NCBI RefSeq assembly: GCF_014195545.1
Contig: NZ_JACIBX010000021.1
Span: 1-41,810, forward strand
Source: Limimaricola variabilis
Lineage (GTDB): Bacteria; Pseudomonadota; Alphaproteobacteria; Rhodobacterales; Rhodobacteraceae
Direction: 5' to 3'
Length of the DNA: 41,810 nt
The notes below the pieces were generated by a model. The model made no database searches and was not told the origin of the DNA. It worked only from the letters and a program-made list of their open reading frames with translations. Within the stretch, counting starts at the first letter, position 1; each line of letters starts with the position of its first letter. Both the position numbers and the translations under genes were made by a program. Shown here in pieces: positions 1 to 8,449 of this stretch.

Positions 1-390
1 GCGGTTGCTCGACATAATTCGTTCCCGACCTCGTTTGTGGCTGGATTCTCGAGATGGTGCGCCATGCCAGCTTGGAAAGGGAGGCGGGATATCGGGGAGG
101 GGGCTTCACGCGGCACTGGGACCTTGCTCGGCTCTGCAAGTTCGTGCTGAAGCACAAACTCCGCGGCACATCTTAGGCGCCTGACTGCATCTTGGTGAGC
201 CAGTTTGTCCGGATCACGTGCGTCACGTCGTTCGCGGATGATGCCGCCACTTTCCTGGCCGGTGCGATCGATCTCCGGCATGCGCATCCAAGCGCACTGG
301 ATGAACTGGCAGTCCCGAGAGGGAAGCAAGTTACAGTTGCTGTCCGGCTTGGCGGTTGGAAGCGATGGCGGAGACGATGACAGTGATCGT
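1..390. other. No confident gene (left edge)
   Basis: I see no convincing gene here. A short plus-strand frame closes with a stop at 174-176 and could be the tail of something to the left of the window, but it has no recognisable motif. Open frames on both strands between 170 and 565 look like GC-rich shadows, with arginine- and serine-rich translations and no ribosome binding site. Confidence 0.4.
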
Positions 391-418
391 AAAAAGGCTC
401 GCCGGAACAAGGCGAGCC
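391..418 (-). terminator. Rho-independent terminator, minus strand
   Basis: A perfect 8-bp stem (GGCTCGCC at 396-403, GGCGAGCC at 411-418) encloses a 7-nt loop and is flanked by AAAAA at 391-395. Read on the minus strand this is a GC-rich hairpin followed by a U tract. It lies about 370 bp beyond the stop of the sensor kinase at 787, so it may end that transcript or a small untranslated RNA in between. Confidence 0.7.
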
Positions 419-786
419 GCACTCGTTACCCTGCCGGGGAGGATGTGGCCGCGTGACAACGAGCCCACAAGGAAACGGTCGATGCTGATGACCTTGGGTC
501 AATGAGTCGCTGTCCTCAGCTTCAGGTCTCCCTCGATGCGAACGGGACTGATGCAGTAATGTCACGCCGCGCTGATCCGACGAAGGGCTGCCGTTTCAAA
601 ACCATCGGTGGGCCGCGCCTCCACAAACGCCCCGATCAGGGGGGGACCACCGTGCCCCGCGCTTTGTAATAACGCAGCGAGCTTTGCGAAGCTGGCGCGA
701 CAGGGCCTGTCAGCAAGCGCAGGGCCTTTACACCGCGACACTCGATGTAGGGGACCAAGGTGCCGGGATCGACTTGGAGAGGCGGC
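419..786. other. Non-coding stretch before the kinase stop
   Basis: No open frame here has protein-like composition. The only notable point is that it separates the 3' end of the minus-strand kinase from the terminator at 391-418, so it would be a long 3' untranslated region or could hold a small RNA. Confidence 0.4.
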
Positions 787-1950
787 TCAGTGCAGGTGTT
801 CCTCTCTTGCAGCCTCCCTTGCTGCTTCCGGGTTGATAGGGAGCTCAATCGTAAATCGTGCGCCACCTCGTGGGCTGCGGCCCCAGGTCACCTGGGCGTC
901 GAGCTTCTGAGCCATGGCCTGAAGTATGACCATGCCCAGCCCTTTGCTCTCTCGCGGATCGAACCCGACTTTGAGGCCCGGTCCATCGTCATCAATCTCG
1001 AGCTTGAAATGCTTGTCGACCATCTCGCCGGATAGATCGATCCGCTTGGCCCCGTTCTTGACGGAGTTCAATACGAGCTCCGTGACCAGATGGCCGATCG
1101 GAACCAACCGCTCTCGAGCCAGCTGGATCGAGGCACATTCCATCTCGATCAGGCCGCCTTGCGGACAGAGCGGGAAAAGCTCGCGGCTCAGCACATTCAG
1201 AAACAGGGCCAGATCGCCGTCCTGAGCGAGGCTGGGCAAGCTCTGCTGAATGTGCCGATTGGCCTGCGCGATGGCTCCGATGCGCGCGGCGATGTCATTG
1301 AGCTCGGCGGCCGTCTGTCCCTCATGCTGCGCCGCCTTGCGCCTCGCAACAGAGGAGACAAGCTGCAAGCTGTTCATGACCCGGTGCTCGACTTCCCCAG
1401 CCAGGATCTCCTTCTCGCGCACCTCGCGCCGCAAGGCCTCGTGCATTTCGATGGCATCGCGCCTCAGCTCGAGTTCATCCATGACCACGGTCGCGAGATC
1501 TTGTAGGATTGCCGTCTGTTCAGGGGTGATATCACGCGGTTCTTTGTCGATAACGCACAGCGTGCCAAGGCCATGTCCATCATGGGTTCTGAGCGGGACA
1601 CCCGCGTAGAAGCGAAGGCCGAACTCTCCCGCGACGAGCGGGTTGGCCAGCGCCACCGGCTCCACCGATGCGTCACGGAGAATCCATGGACCCTCTTGCA
1701 GGATCGCTGAGGCGCATAGGCCGGGGTCTCGAGCAATCTCGTTCACACCTTCAAGGCCCGCGTGGCTCTTGAACCAGATACGATCCTCGTCAACGATCGA
1801 AATGATGGCAATCGGTGTGCCCAGGAGTCTCGACGCCAGCTTGGCAATGCGGTCGAAGGCCCCATCTGGAGGCGTGTCCAACACCGCATAGCGGCGCACC
1901 GCAGAGAGCCGCGCCGACTCGGCGCGATGGGATAGATCGATATGCTCCAT
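787..1950 (-). CDS. GAF-domain sensor histidine kinase (HisKA_2/HWE type)
   Basis: This 387-residue soluble kinase has a GAF domain at about residues 25-165 and a HisKA_2-type dimerisation region with the H-box EVEHRVMNSLQLVSS, phospho-acceptor His189. The ATPase domain shows an N-box (ELVLNSVKNGA), DDGPGL and a G-box (KGLGMVILQAMAQ). No membrane segment is visible, so it should sense a cytoplasmic signal through GAF. The ATG at 1950 is preceded by GGAGGT at good spacing. In Alphaproteobacteria many kinases of this superfamily feed the PhyR/EcfG general stress response or single response regulators; neither partner is encoded nearby, so its output is unknown. It appears monocistronic. Confidence 0.9.
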   Translation of the reverse strand: MEHIDLSHRAESARLSAVRRYAVLDTPPDGAFDRIAKLASRLLGTPIAIISIVDEDRIWFKSHAGLEGVNEIARDPGLCASAILQEGPWILRDASVEPVALANPLVAGEFGLRFYAGVPLRTHDGHGLGTLCVIDKEPRDITPEQTAILQDLATVVMDELELRRDAIEMHEALRREVREKEILAGEVEHRVMNSLQLVSSVARRKAAQHEGQTAAELNDIAARIGAIAQANRHIQQSLPSLAQDGDLALFLNVLSRELFPLCPQGGLIEMECASIQLARERLVPIGHLVTELVLNSVKNGAKRIDLSGEMVDKHFKLEIDDDGPGLKVGFDPRESKGLGMVILQAMAQKLDAQVTWGRSPRGGARFTIELPINPEAAREAAREEHLH

Positions 1951-2387
1951 CTCGGCACCTCCGCAGGCCAGTTGTGTTTTAGGCAGTATGGCAGATTAGA
2001 TCGCCCCTCGCGGAACCAGTATGGTGGCGTCTCGCGGCGAACAACTGTCTGGATGTGGGATGCTGCACTGCTGCCCGTCCCTTGAAAAGAACAATCGCAT
2101 CGCGGCCCGCGACAGAACTGACATCCAGGAAAACGATCGTAGGGGACGGGACATTCAAGTCGCGCGCAGCGAATGCCCGATACCCGCCCTCACTCAGAGC
2201 GGTCCTCGCGGGTGCAGCGAAAACCATGCAGATGCAGTGAAGGTCGGCAAAGGCTGATCTGCGACATCTCGTCAGCGAAGCGACCGGCCGTCCAATGTGG
2301 ACTGAGAGCGCGCTCGAGAGACCACGCGGTGCTGACCTCATTCACGGCATTCCGATTGGCCCGCACCGCAATGGCAAGATCCACGAA
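1951..2387. other. Intergenic, no confident gene
   Basis: This holds the upstream region of the kinase and the downstream region of the sulfotransferase. A minus-strand open frame from about 2341 to 1979 exists but has no ribosome binding site and no family resemblance. No clear terminator is seen. Confidence 0.4.
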
Positions 2388-3302
2388 CTACCGCACCTGC
2401 CGACCCTCTTTCAGCCACGCGGCCGCATCCTTCCCGAGTTCCTCCTCTGCACGCTGCTCATACGCGTCTGATAGGTCGGACGGCAGCCGGTCCTTCCAAC
2501 GCCCATTCGTGCCCATGTGGATGAAGCTCTGCGCACCGCCGTCCCAGAACGCGCCGCCGAGCGGGACCGAGGCCGCCGCGTTGCGCTTCATGTAGTCGAA
2601 GGAGCAATGCTCGATGATCCGCGCGCGTGCATCTTCCGGGATGGGGATCTCGAGAAACGCCGCGATGCGCTCCAGCTCGCCCTCGAAGTCGCGCTTCAGA
2701 TCGGCGAAGTGCACCATCAGCACGTTGGGCAGGTCGCGGATGTCCCACCAGGACCGGACATTCTCCCAGAACGGCCAGAACGGCACGCCGCCATTCTCCA
2801 GCCAGTGGCGGAAATACGCGACGGGGTCCTTGTGCGGCGGCCCGATCTCGGGGCCGACCAGGCCGGGGGTCTTGTTCAGCGCGTCATACCAGGCCTGATT
2901 AGCGGTCGAATGGTGGTTGTGCATCGACCACATCACGTCGCGCCCGTCCCGGCCGATGTAGATGTATTTCGCCTTAGACGACATGCGGAGCGCGTCGACC
3001 GGCAGATGAGTCTTGAGGAACCGGCGGTGCGTCTGGGCCTCGACCTCCGGCAGCTTGACCTGCTTGGGCGGCACCCGCAGATCGAGCCAAGGCGACATCT
3101 CGGCCACCGGTAGCGCCTCCGCACCCTCGAAGATCAGCTGGCTGACGATCTGCTGCATCCATGTGGTGCCGGACTTGGCATAGGTCGAGATGACGATGTC
3201 GTTGTCGCGGAACACGAGGTCGTTCCAGATCGTGCTGTCGAAATGATGGTTGTGCATCTCGCGCGTCTTGACTGGCATCCGGTGCTGTGTGGCGGTTGTC
3301 AT
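2388..3302 (-). CDS. Sulfotransferase family protein (PAPS-dependent)
   Basis: The protein of about 304 residues belongs to the cytosolic-type sulfotransferase family, which moves sulfate from PAPS to hydroxyl or amine acceptors. The 5'-phosphosulfate loop is visible near the N-terminus ([14 protein letters not shown]), and the 3'-phosphate region appears as [16 protein letters not shown]-terminal G-x-W-K-x-x motif (NGRWKDRL) closes the PAPS site. I start at 3302 rather than the upstream ATG at 3380, because AAGGA lies 7 nt before this ATG and the protein then begins close to the family's usual N-terminus. It follows the SnoaL-like gene by 61 bp on the same strand and probably shares its promoter and LysR control. 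The acceptor is unknown. Confidence 0.9.
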   Translation of the reverse strand: MTTATQHRMPVKTREMHNHHFDSTIWNDLVFRDNDIVISTYAKSGTTWMQQIVSQLIFEGAEALPVAEMSPWLDLRVPPKQVKLPEVEAQTHRRFLKTHLPVDALRMSSKAKYIYIGRDGRDVMWSMHNHHSTANQAWYDALNKTPGLVGPEIGPPHKDPVAYFRHWLENGGVPFWPFWENVRSWWDIRDLPNVLMVHFADLKRDFEGELERIAAFLEIPIPEDARARIIEHCSFDYMKRNAAASVPLGGAFWDGGAQSFIHMGTNGRWKDRLPSDLSDAYEQRAEEELGKDAAAWLKEGRQVR

Positions 3303-3363
3303 GGTGGTTTCCTTTCTTGGCATCTGCATTGCCGTGGTCGGGCCCGGCACCGCGCGAGATTGG

Positions 3364-3807
3364 TCAGCGCTCCATGCCACGGGCGGGGAAGGCGACGTGG
3401 CGCAGGAGCTTCATCCCATCGGGCGTGTTCTCCGCGACCAACACGTATTTGCCCGGCAGCGTGGCCCCGCCCATCTCGGGCGGCAGCGTCACGCTGTAGG
3501 TGCCGATAAAGAGCGTGTGACCCTCGCCCAGCGGAACCCTGTCGTCGATCTTGGCCGTGAAATCCGCGACATCCGGAAAGTCTGACAAGCTCCTTGCGAT
3601 GCTCTCGGCGCCCTCGAAGCGGCCGCCGGTGGAGGGCATGTAGACTGCGGAGTCCGCGAGGTGCGGCGCGAGCGCATCGTCCTCGCCGCCGAGGGCCTGG
3701 GCGAAGGCCTCGATCATCTTCGCCTCTTCAGCCTCGATCGAGTCGGCCGCGACCGGAAGGGTGAGAGCTGCCATGGCGAGGGCGGTCAGAATTGTTGTGC
3801 GAAGCAT
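3364..3807 (-). CDS. Secreted SnoaL/NTF2-like protein
   Basis: A 147-residue protein with a Sec signal peptide (residues 1-21, cleavage after PVAA) followed by a cone-shaped SnoaL/DUF4440-like domain. The typical pattern is an N-terminal helix pair ([12 protein letters not shown]), then [16 protein letters not shown] and curved beta strands. Members range from ketosteroid-isomerase-like enzymes to non-catalytic binding proteins, so the activity cannot be assigned. AGAGGA lies upstream of the ATG. It is the first gene of a unit with the sulfotransferase and is divergent from the LysR gene at 3955, the classic layout for a LysR target. Confidence 0.8.
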   Translation of the reverse strand: MLRTTILTALAMAALTLPVAADSIEAEEAKMIEAFAQALGGEDDALAPHLADSAVYMPSTGGRFEGAESIARSLSDFPDVADFTAKIDDRVPLGEGHTLFIGTYSVTLPPEMGGATLPGKYVLVAENTPDGMKLLRHVAFPARGMER

Positions 3808-3840
3808 GGTTATCCTCTTAAGGTTATGCCTGCCGCTGCG

Positions 3841-3880
3841 TCATGCGGCACCAGGGTCTACCATCGAGGATCATGCGACA
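3841..3880. promoter_or_regulatory. Candidate LysR operator: spaced direct repeat
   Basis: In the 147-bp divergent region the 10-mer TCATGCGGCA (3841-3850) recurs as TCATGCGACA (3871-3880), exactly 30 bp apart, close to three helical turns. The position between a LysR gene and a divergent target is where such a regulator binds. The repeat is seen directly; its role is inferred. Confidence 0.35.
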
Positions 3881-3954
3881 GACCGTTTTCGAGTAGCTCA
3901 TCCGTCGCAGAACCGTCCTGCGGGAATGCAGACGCGCTTGGGGGAGTGGGTTTC

Positions 3955-4848
3955 ATGTTCGACTGGGACGATATCCGGCTGTTTCTCGTCGTGGCGCAGG
4001 AAGGCTCGACGCTGGGGGCATCGAAACGGCTGAACATCAATCAGACGACCGTGAGCCGCCGCATCCAGGCGCTGGAGCATGCGCTCAAGCTGACCCTGTT
4101 CGAACGCGATCCGCGCGGTTACGCGGTGACTCCGCATGGCAGCGCCCTGCTCGACCTGGCGGGGCAGATGGCAGCGACGGCCGAGACGATCCAGACCCGC
4201 GCCGAGCGCCTGTCCCGCGAGGTCTCGGGCGTCATACGGCTGACGGGCAACCCCGAGGCCATGGAGCATTGGGGCTTTCCGGTGCTCGCGCGGTTTCGCG
4301 CCAAGCATCCGGACATCGAGTTCGAGGTCGACATAAGCACGGGCCAGATATCGCTGGAAAAGGGCGAGGCCGACATCGCCCTTCGGGCGGCGGACGAAAT
4401 CACTGGCGATACGCTGATCGCGCGCAAGCTCGCCCTCATTCCCTGGGGGATCTATTGCAGCCGCCATTACGAGCGGCAGAACGGGGCGCCGCACGGCCTC
4501 GAGGCGTGCGAGGGCCACAAGTTCATCCTCTACAACGGCCGACTGGCCGAGGCGATCGGGGCCGCGCGCTGGCTGGCCGAACAGGTCGACGAGACGGACC
4601 GGGCGCTTCAGGTGAATTCCGTCACCGGCATGGTCGGCTCGCTGCGCTCGGGCGCCGGGCTCGGGCTGTTGCCCTGCGTTGCCGGAGATTTCGAGCCCGA
4701 TCTCGTGCCGTGCTTCCGGCACGAGAAGCTTCATCACACGCTTTGGGTCGTGGCCTCGAAGGAGGCCTACTCCCAGCCCCCGATCCGCAGCTTCATGAAG
4801 TTCGTCGGCGAGAACATCCCGCAGGGGCCGCTCTGGGGGCCAGTCTGA
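3955..4848 (+). CDS. LysR-family transcriptional regulator
   Basis: A 297-residue LTTR. The N-terminal winged helix-turn-helix (residues about 3-62) contains ASKRLNINQTTVSRRIQALE, and a substrate-binding domain starts near residue 90 (GVIRLTGNPEAMEHW). The start at 3955 is supported by the purine-rich stretch GGGGGAGTGGG just upstream and by matching the family start, MFDWDDIRLFLVVA. An upstream in-frame start would run back through the divergent promoter. It is transcribed away from the SnoaL/sulfotransferase unit and is the obvious candidate regulator of it. The recognition-helix pattern TTVSRRI is typical of the AaeR/DsdC-like branch. Confidence 0.92.
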   Translation: MFDWDDIRLFLVVAQEGSTLGASKRLNINQTTVSRRIQALEHALKLTLFERDPRGYAVTPHGSALLDLAGQMAATAETIQTRAERLSREVSGVIRLTGNPEAMEHWGFPVLARFRAKHPDIEFEVDISTGQISLEKGEADIALRAADEITGDTLIARKLALIPWGIYCSRHYERQNGAPHGLEACEGHKFILYNGRLAEAIGAARWLAEQVDETDRALQVNSVTGMVGSLRSGAGLGLLPCVAGDFEPDLVPCFRHEKLHHTLWVVASKEAYSQPPIRSFMKFVGENIPQGPLWGPV

Positions 4849-4983
4849 CGGCTTGCCCATGCCTCTGCGTGAACGCCGTCCGGATCTGCGCCTGAGTGGA
4901 TACGGACATCGAAGATCCTCCGGCAGGCTATGGGTATCGGCGACGCGGAATGTCGTCGGCAGACCCAACCCATGGAGGACACC

Positions 4984-5331
4984 ATGATCCCGTTCATCCG
5001 CAGCCTTGCCGTCTCGGCCCTTCTTGCCCTGCCGGTCGCGGCTTCCGCACAGGACGCTCCGGTGCTGGCCGTGATCAGCCACCCGGTCGAGGACTATGCC
5101 GCCTGGCGGCAGATCTATGATGACTTCTCCGACGAGCAGCAGGCCGGCGGCGTCGTCATGGAGCAAGTCTACCAAGACCCCGCCGATCCGAACAACGTGA
5201 CGGTCCTGCACGGCTTCGAAAGCCTCGAAGCCGCGGAGGGCTTCCTGAACTCCGACGAGCTGAAATCGGCGATGGAAGGCGCTGGCGTCGCGGCAGCGCC
5301 CACCGTGACGGTCGTGACCCGGGCCGACTGA
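4984..5331 (+). CDS. Secreted dimeric alpha/beta-barrel (ABM-like) protein
   Basis: A 115-residue protein with a Sec signal peptide (MIPFIRSLAVSALLALPVAA, then SAQ) and a small ferredoxin-like domain of the antibiotic-biosynthesis-monooxygenase/EthD type: AVISHPVEDYAAWRQIYDDF, then VTVLHGFESLEAAEGFLNS. I start at 4984 because GGAGGA lies 5-6 nt upstream and the result is a clean signal peptide; earlier in-frame starts lack both. It follows the LysR gene on the same strand after 135 bp. No catalytic residue can be named, so its function is open. Confidence 0.75.
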   Translation: MIPFIRSLAVSALLALPVAASAQDAPVLAVISHPVEDYAAWRQIYDDFSDEQQAGGVVMEQVYQDPADPNNVTVLHGFESLEAAEGFLNSDELKSAMEGAGVAAAPTVTVVTRAD

Positions 5332-5339
5332 TTGGCTTT

Positions 5340-5371
5340 GACGCTCCGCATGGCATGCTTTGCGGAGCGTC
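5340..5371 (+). terminator. Strong hairpin after the barrel-protein gene
   Basis: A perfect 11-bp inverted repeat (GACGCTCCGCA at 5340-5350 and its complement at 5361-5371) with a 10-nt loop starts 9 bp after the stop at 5331. There is no U tract, so it may be a rho-assisted end or an RNA-stabilising hairpin. Confidence 0.55.
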
Positions 5372-5492
5372 GGTTCGCTCCGGACATGGTCGCTTGATCT
5401 CGCGCCCGAACATCTGCGCGCTCGGAGAATGGATTGGTAGAAGGATCATTCGAACCTGCCGTTCGCCCGGATTGCGATCGAAAGTCGGCTCC

Positions 5493-5516
5493 GGGCCGCC
5501 CTCTCAGGGGCGGCCC
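5493..5516 (-). terminator. Hairpin after the recombinase gene
   Basis: A perfect 9-bp inverted repeat (GGGCCGCCC at 5493-5501, GGGCGGCCC at 5508-5516) with a 6-nt loop lies 7 bp beyond the recombinase stop codon on the minus strand. No T run follows, so intrinsic termination is uncertain. Confidence 0.5.
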
Positions 5517-5522
5517 TGCTGT

Positions 5523-6155
5523 TCAGATCTCGACCGCCTCGGCGATGGCGAGGGCGTCCTCAAGCTCTACTCCAAGATAGCGCACCGTGCTGTCCATCTT
5601 GGTGTGCCCAAGCAGGAGTTGGACCGCCCGCAAATTCCCCGTCTTTCGATAGATCTGCGCAACCTTGGTCCGGCGCATCGAATGGGTTCCATAGGCACTC
5701 GGCTCAAGCCCGATTGAGGTCACCCAGTCTCGAACGAGGCGCGCATACTGGCGTGTCGAAATATGAGGGCGTTCGTGAAAGCGGCCCGGCCACAGATACT
5801 GCGATCCGACCATCATCGGATTGGCGAGCCATGCCGCGAGAGACTTCCGCGTGCCTTCCGTGATCTCGAAACGGACTGGCTTCTGCGTCTTGCTCTGGAT
5901 GATCGAGGCGCGCTCCTTCACCTGACTTGCGGCATAGACGTCTGCGACTTTCAGTTTCACAAGATCGCAGCCGCGCAGCTTGCTGTCGATCGCTGTGTTG
6001 AAGAGCGCGAGGTCCCTGACACGGTCAGCAATCTCAAGTCTAACCCGGATCGCCCAGACATGTCTCGGCAGGAGCGGTAGCTTCTGGCCGACGATGCGCC
6101 CCTTGTTCCAGGCGGGGCGGCATTCACGAATGGCGGGAAGGTTTGTCGTGGACAT
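5523..6155 (-). CDS. Short tyrosine recombinase/integrase
   Basis: A 210-residue tyrosine recombinase consisting almost only of the catalytic domain. The active-site set is complete: Arg in NTAIDSKLRGCDLVKLKV, a Lys in the beta hairpin (QSKTQKPV), His-x-x-Arg in YGTHSMRRTK, His in LLLGHTKMDSTVRYLG and the nucleophilic Tyr in VRYLG. Family integrases are usually 300-400 residues with an N-terminal core-binding domain; here only about 50 residues precede the catalytic part. The start at 6155 has GGAG 8 nt upstream. No tRNA or attachment site is visible, so it may be a stand-alone cassette recombinase. Confidence 0.88.
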   Translation of the reverse strand: MSTTNLPAIRECRPAWNKGRIVGQKLPLLPRHVWAIRVRLEIADRVRDLALFNTAIDSKLRGCDLVKLKVADVYAASQVKERASIIQSKTQKPVRFEITEGTRKSLAAWLANPMMVGSQYLWPGRFHERPHISTRQYARLVRDWVTSIGLEPSAYGTHSMRRTKVAQIYRKTGNLRAVQLLLGHTKMDSTVRYLGVELEDALAIAEAVEI

Positions 6156-6405
6156 GGCGGTTTCTCCAACCCGCCCCGTCCGCCACGACGCCGGCACCAT
6201 GCCGACACTGCCCTATAGCACTGCAACCAGTCCCCAATGCGCGCTGCATGTGCTCTGCGTCCCGCGCAATGAGGGGCGCCGTCTGAGGGCGGGAAGCGGT
6301 CATTCGCTGCGGCATGAGCGAATGACTGAGTTCGGCCGGGACCGCTCGAAGCATGGAAGGGCGGACGTTGGGGCTCCTGTCAGGTGAGGTGCGGGCCTCC
6401 CCGGG

Positions 6406-7743
6406 TCACTCCGCCAGCCGATAGTGATCGATATGGAGATTGCCTTCCATGCCGAGCTCGTCACAGGCCATCATCTCCATGTTGGAGGTGCCGTCGATCT
6501 TTCCGCCTGCGATGATTGAGGCGCCCCTCCCGGTTGCAAGGGACGAGAAAGTAACATCCCCCTGCGTGATGATCTGCCCCCCGTGCATCTGCATGTTGCT
6601 CGAGAAGCTCACTCCGCCAATGGCGAGCAGCTGGGCGCCCCCGCCGGGCTGGCAGTTGTCGATACGGCCCAGACGGAAGGAGTTCGAACCCGTGATCGCT
6701 TTTTGTGCAGTGTTCGTGGTGGCGATAACCGCATTCTCAAGCGCCAGACCGTTGCCAATCTTTACATCGCACGCTGTTAGGATGACCGCGTTTTTGATCA
6801 CCGCCTGCGTGGCATGCGTATCAATGGTGGCCGTGGCTCCCGAACAGGCGATGCGGTGGATGCGGCCCGCGGTGAAATCAAGCGGCGTGTATTTAGGCTT
6901 GGACAGGTTGATGACGGCCGAACTGGTCAGGTAGCTCGGGTAGTGAGGCGAGCCGGGCTTCGACAGGTTGGCGATGATGTCCGGCAGGTGCCGGATCTCG
7001 CGGATGTCCTGCTTCTCGGTCTTGAGGGCGGCACCCAGCCCCGCGTTATTTGTGAAGCCAGAAGCTGGGATCTTGAGCAGGTCGAGGTTCGGCATGGACA
7101 CGGCCGTGCCGGGCTCGAACAGGTTGTTGCTGTTCACCGAGACGCGGGTGTTCGAATGGATACAGAAGCCGTTGAGATAGAGGTTGTTCGAACTTACCAG
7201 CACCGGGCCTTCGGCGGTGAACCCCTCCCGGAAGCATGGCGGTAGGAAACCTACGAAGACAGAGGACGTTCGCACGTCCCAGCTATCTCGGCCGATGAGC
7301 TGACTGACGAAGCTCTCGATCGGGTTGCCCCGGGCCTGAAGGCGGCCTGTGTTCACGCGTATGGCCTTGCGCGAGGCGGCATCGGCAACGAACGAGCGCT
7401 GCACGTAATCGTAGGTTCCGAACTCGAAATCGGAAGGGCGGATGAAGTCGCCGAAACGCGACTGCGGCATGGTCGATTGCACGAGGTTTATCGCGGCGAC
7501 CTTGGCATCGTCCGAAGACATGGAGCGCCGGTGGAACAGGGCCGCATGGCCGGCTACGTCTGCTGCGACCTGAAGCCGGGTGCGCTCCGAATACGCGTGG
7601 GTTACATCGATGGCGAGGCCACCGATTGCAGCCATGGCGAGGAAGACGAAAAGTCCGAACACCGTGCCCGAACCTGTTTCATCAGTGCTGAAGCGCCGTG
7701 TCTTGGCGATCAGCCCCAGCCAGAATCCGCGACCGGCCTGCAT
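6406..7743 (-). CDS. tadG: TadG-like pilus assembly protein with repetitive C-terminal region
   Basis: This 445-residue protein starts like a Tad/Flp pseudopilin-class protein: a basic N-terminus, then a hydrophobic stretch (residues about 26-46, GTVFGLFVFLAMAAIGGLAI) and DVTHAYSERTRLQVAADVA, the TadE/TadG signature. Residues about 180-445 are rich in Ser/Asn pairs (VSSNNLYL, VNSNNLFE, SFSSNMQM, GTSNMEMM) that recur at intervals, suggesting a beta-solenoid. It begins 4 bp after the tadE stop, so the two are coupled. The rest of a tad locus is absent. A diverged copy of its last 76 codons lies at 41228-41457 on the opposite strand. Confidence 0.8.
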   Translation of the reverse strand: MQAGRGFWLGLIAKTRRFSTDETGSGTVFGLFVFLAMAAIGGLAIDVTHAYSERTRLQVAADVAGHAALFHRRSMSSDDAKVAAINLVQSTMPQSRFGDFIRPSDFEFGTYDYVQRSFVADAASRKAIRVNTGRLQARGNPIESFVSQLIGRDSWDVRTSSVFVGFLPPCFREGFTAEGPVLVSSNNLYLNGFCIHSNTRVSVNSNNLFEPGTAVSMPNLDLLKIPASGFTNNAGLGAALKTEKQDIREIRHLPDIIANLSKPGSPHYPSYLTSSAVINLSKPKYTPLDFTAGRIHRIACSGATATIDTHATQAVIKNAVILTACDVKIGNGLALENAVIATTNTAQKAITGSNSFRLGRIDNCQPGGGAQLLAIGGVSFSSNMQMHGGQIITQGDVTFSSLATGRGASIIAGGKIDGTSNMEMMACDELGMEGNLHIDHYRLAE

Positions 7744-7747
7744 CCGC

Positions 7748-8155
7748 TCAGAACTCCATCATATGGCTGGACTGAATGGTGACCGTGGCGCCTTGGCCGA
7801 TAGGCAGCGCTTGGGTAACCGTGAGATCGCGCAACGGGATCTTTGCTGTGGTCGAGATGATGCCAGTCCCGGGGTCGTATGTGGTTTGCGCGGTCACGGC
7901 CGTGCTGAAGCCCGCAAGGCGATCCTTGATGAAGGTCTCGGTGGCGACGGTGGTCCGGATCTTGCCCACTGACAGTGCCCGGTTTGCGTCCTGCACCAAC
8001 CGCGTAGCCTGAGCCTGTTTCAGGAAGATCTGGCCGACATCCACGGTCAGCAACAGCAGAAACGCGACCAACGGCACCCATAGCACGAACTCGATCGTGA
8101 CGTTGCCGCCTTCATCGTCTTTGCTGGAGGTCAAGGCGTTCAGTATTTGCAGCAC
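7748..8155 (-). CDS. tadE: TadE-family pilus protein
   Basis: A 135-residue TadE-like pseudopilin. The N-terminus has the prepilin-like pattern GGNVTIEFVLWVPLVAFLLLL, with a conserved Glu just inside the hydrophobic helix, followed by QAQATRLVQDANRALSVG, the TadE signature. Such proteins are processed by TadV and assemble at the inner membrane for Flp pilus biogenesis. The start codon at 8155 is GTG with only a weak upstream purine stretch, so the exact start is uncertain. It is the first gene of a pair with tadG. The 294 bp upstream to 8449 hold no other gene and presumably carry the promoter. Confidence 0.82.
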   Translation of the reverse strand: MLQILNALTSSKDDEGGNVTIEFVLWVPLVAFLLLLTVDVGQIFLKQAQATRLVQDANRALSVGKIRTTVATETFIKDRLAGFSTAVTAQTTYDPGTGIISTTAKIPLRDLTVTQALPIGQGATVTIQSSHMMEF

Positions 8156-8449
8156 AAGTTCTACGGGACCACTCCGGCATGGCGTTCGTCGCTATGGCAT
8201 TCAAATGTCGGAAGTTCTGGCCGAAATTACGGCGCTTCGAATACAAGTTCGGGGCAACCGTCCGACCGGCTTGCGGCGGCGGAGAGGCGCCCGGGCACCA
8301 CTCAAAATCGGTGGCAACCCCGCCCCGATTAAGGAACCTTCAGCAGCTTTGCTCCAAATGCAGGGTAGGCAACGTGGATGCGGTGCAGACCTTCGCTGCG
8401 TAACGTATCAACGTCGGCTATGGGCCGGCCGCGAAGAATGGAGTCCTGC

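Noticed and set aside
173-565. 130-codon minus-strand open frame spanning the terminator
   Set aside because: It runs through the intrinsic terminator at 391-418, has no ribosome binding site, and its translation is Arg/Ser/His-rich without domain-like pattern.
3898-5211. 437-codon minus-strand frame opposite the LysR gene
   Set aside because: It is the complement of the LysR coding sequence and the barrel-protein gene; the plus-strand genes have clear domains and ribosome sites.
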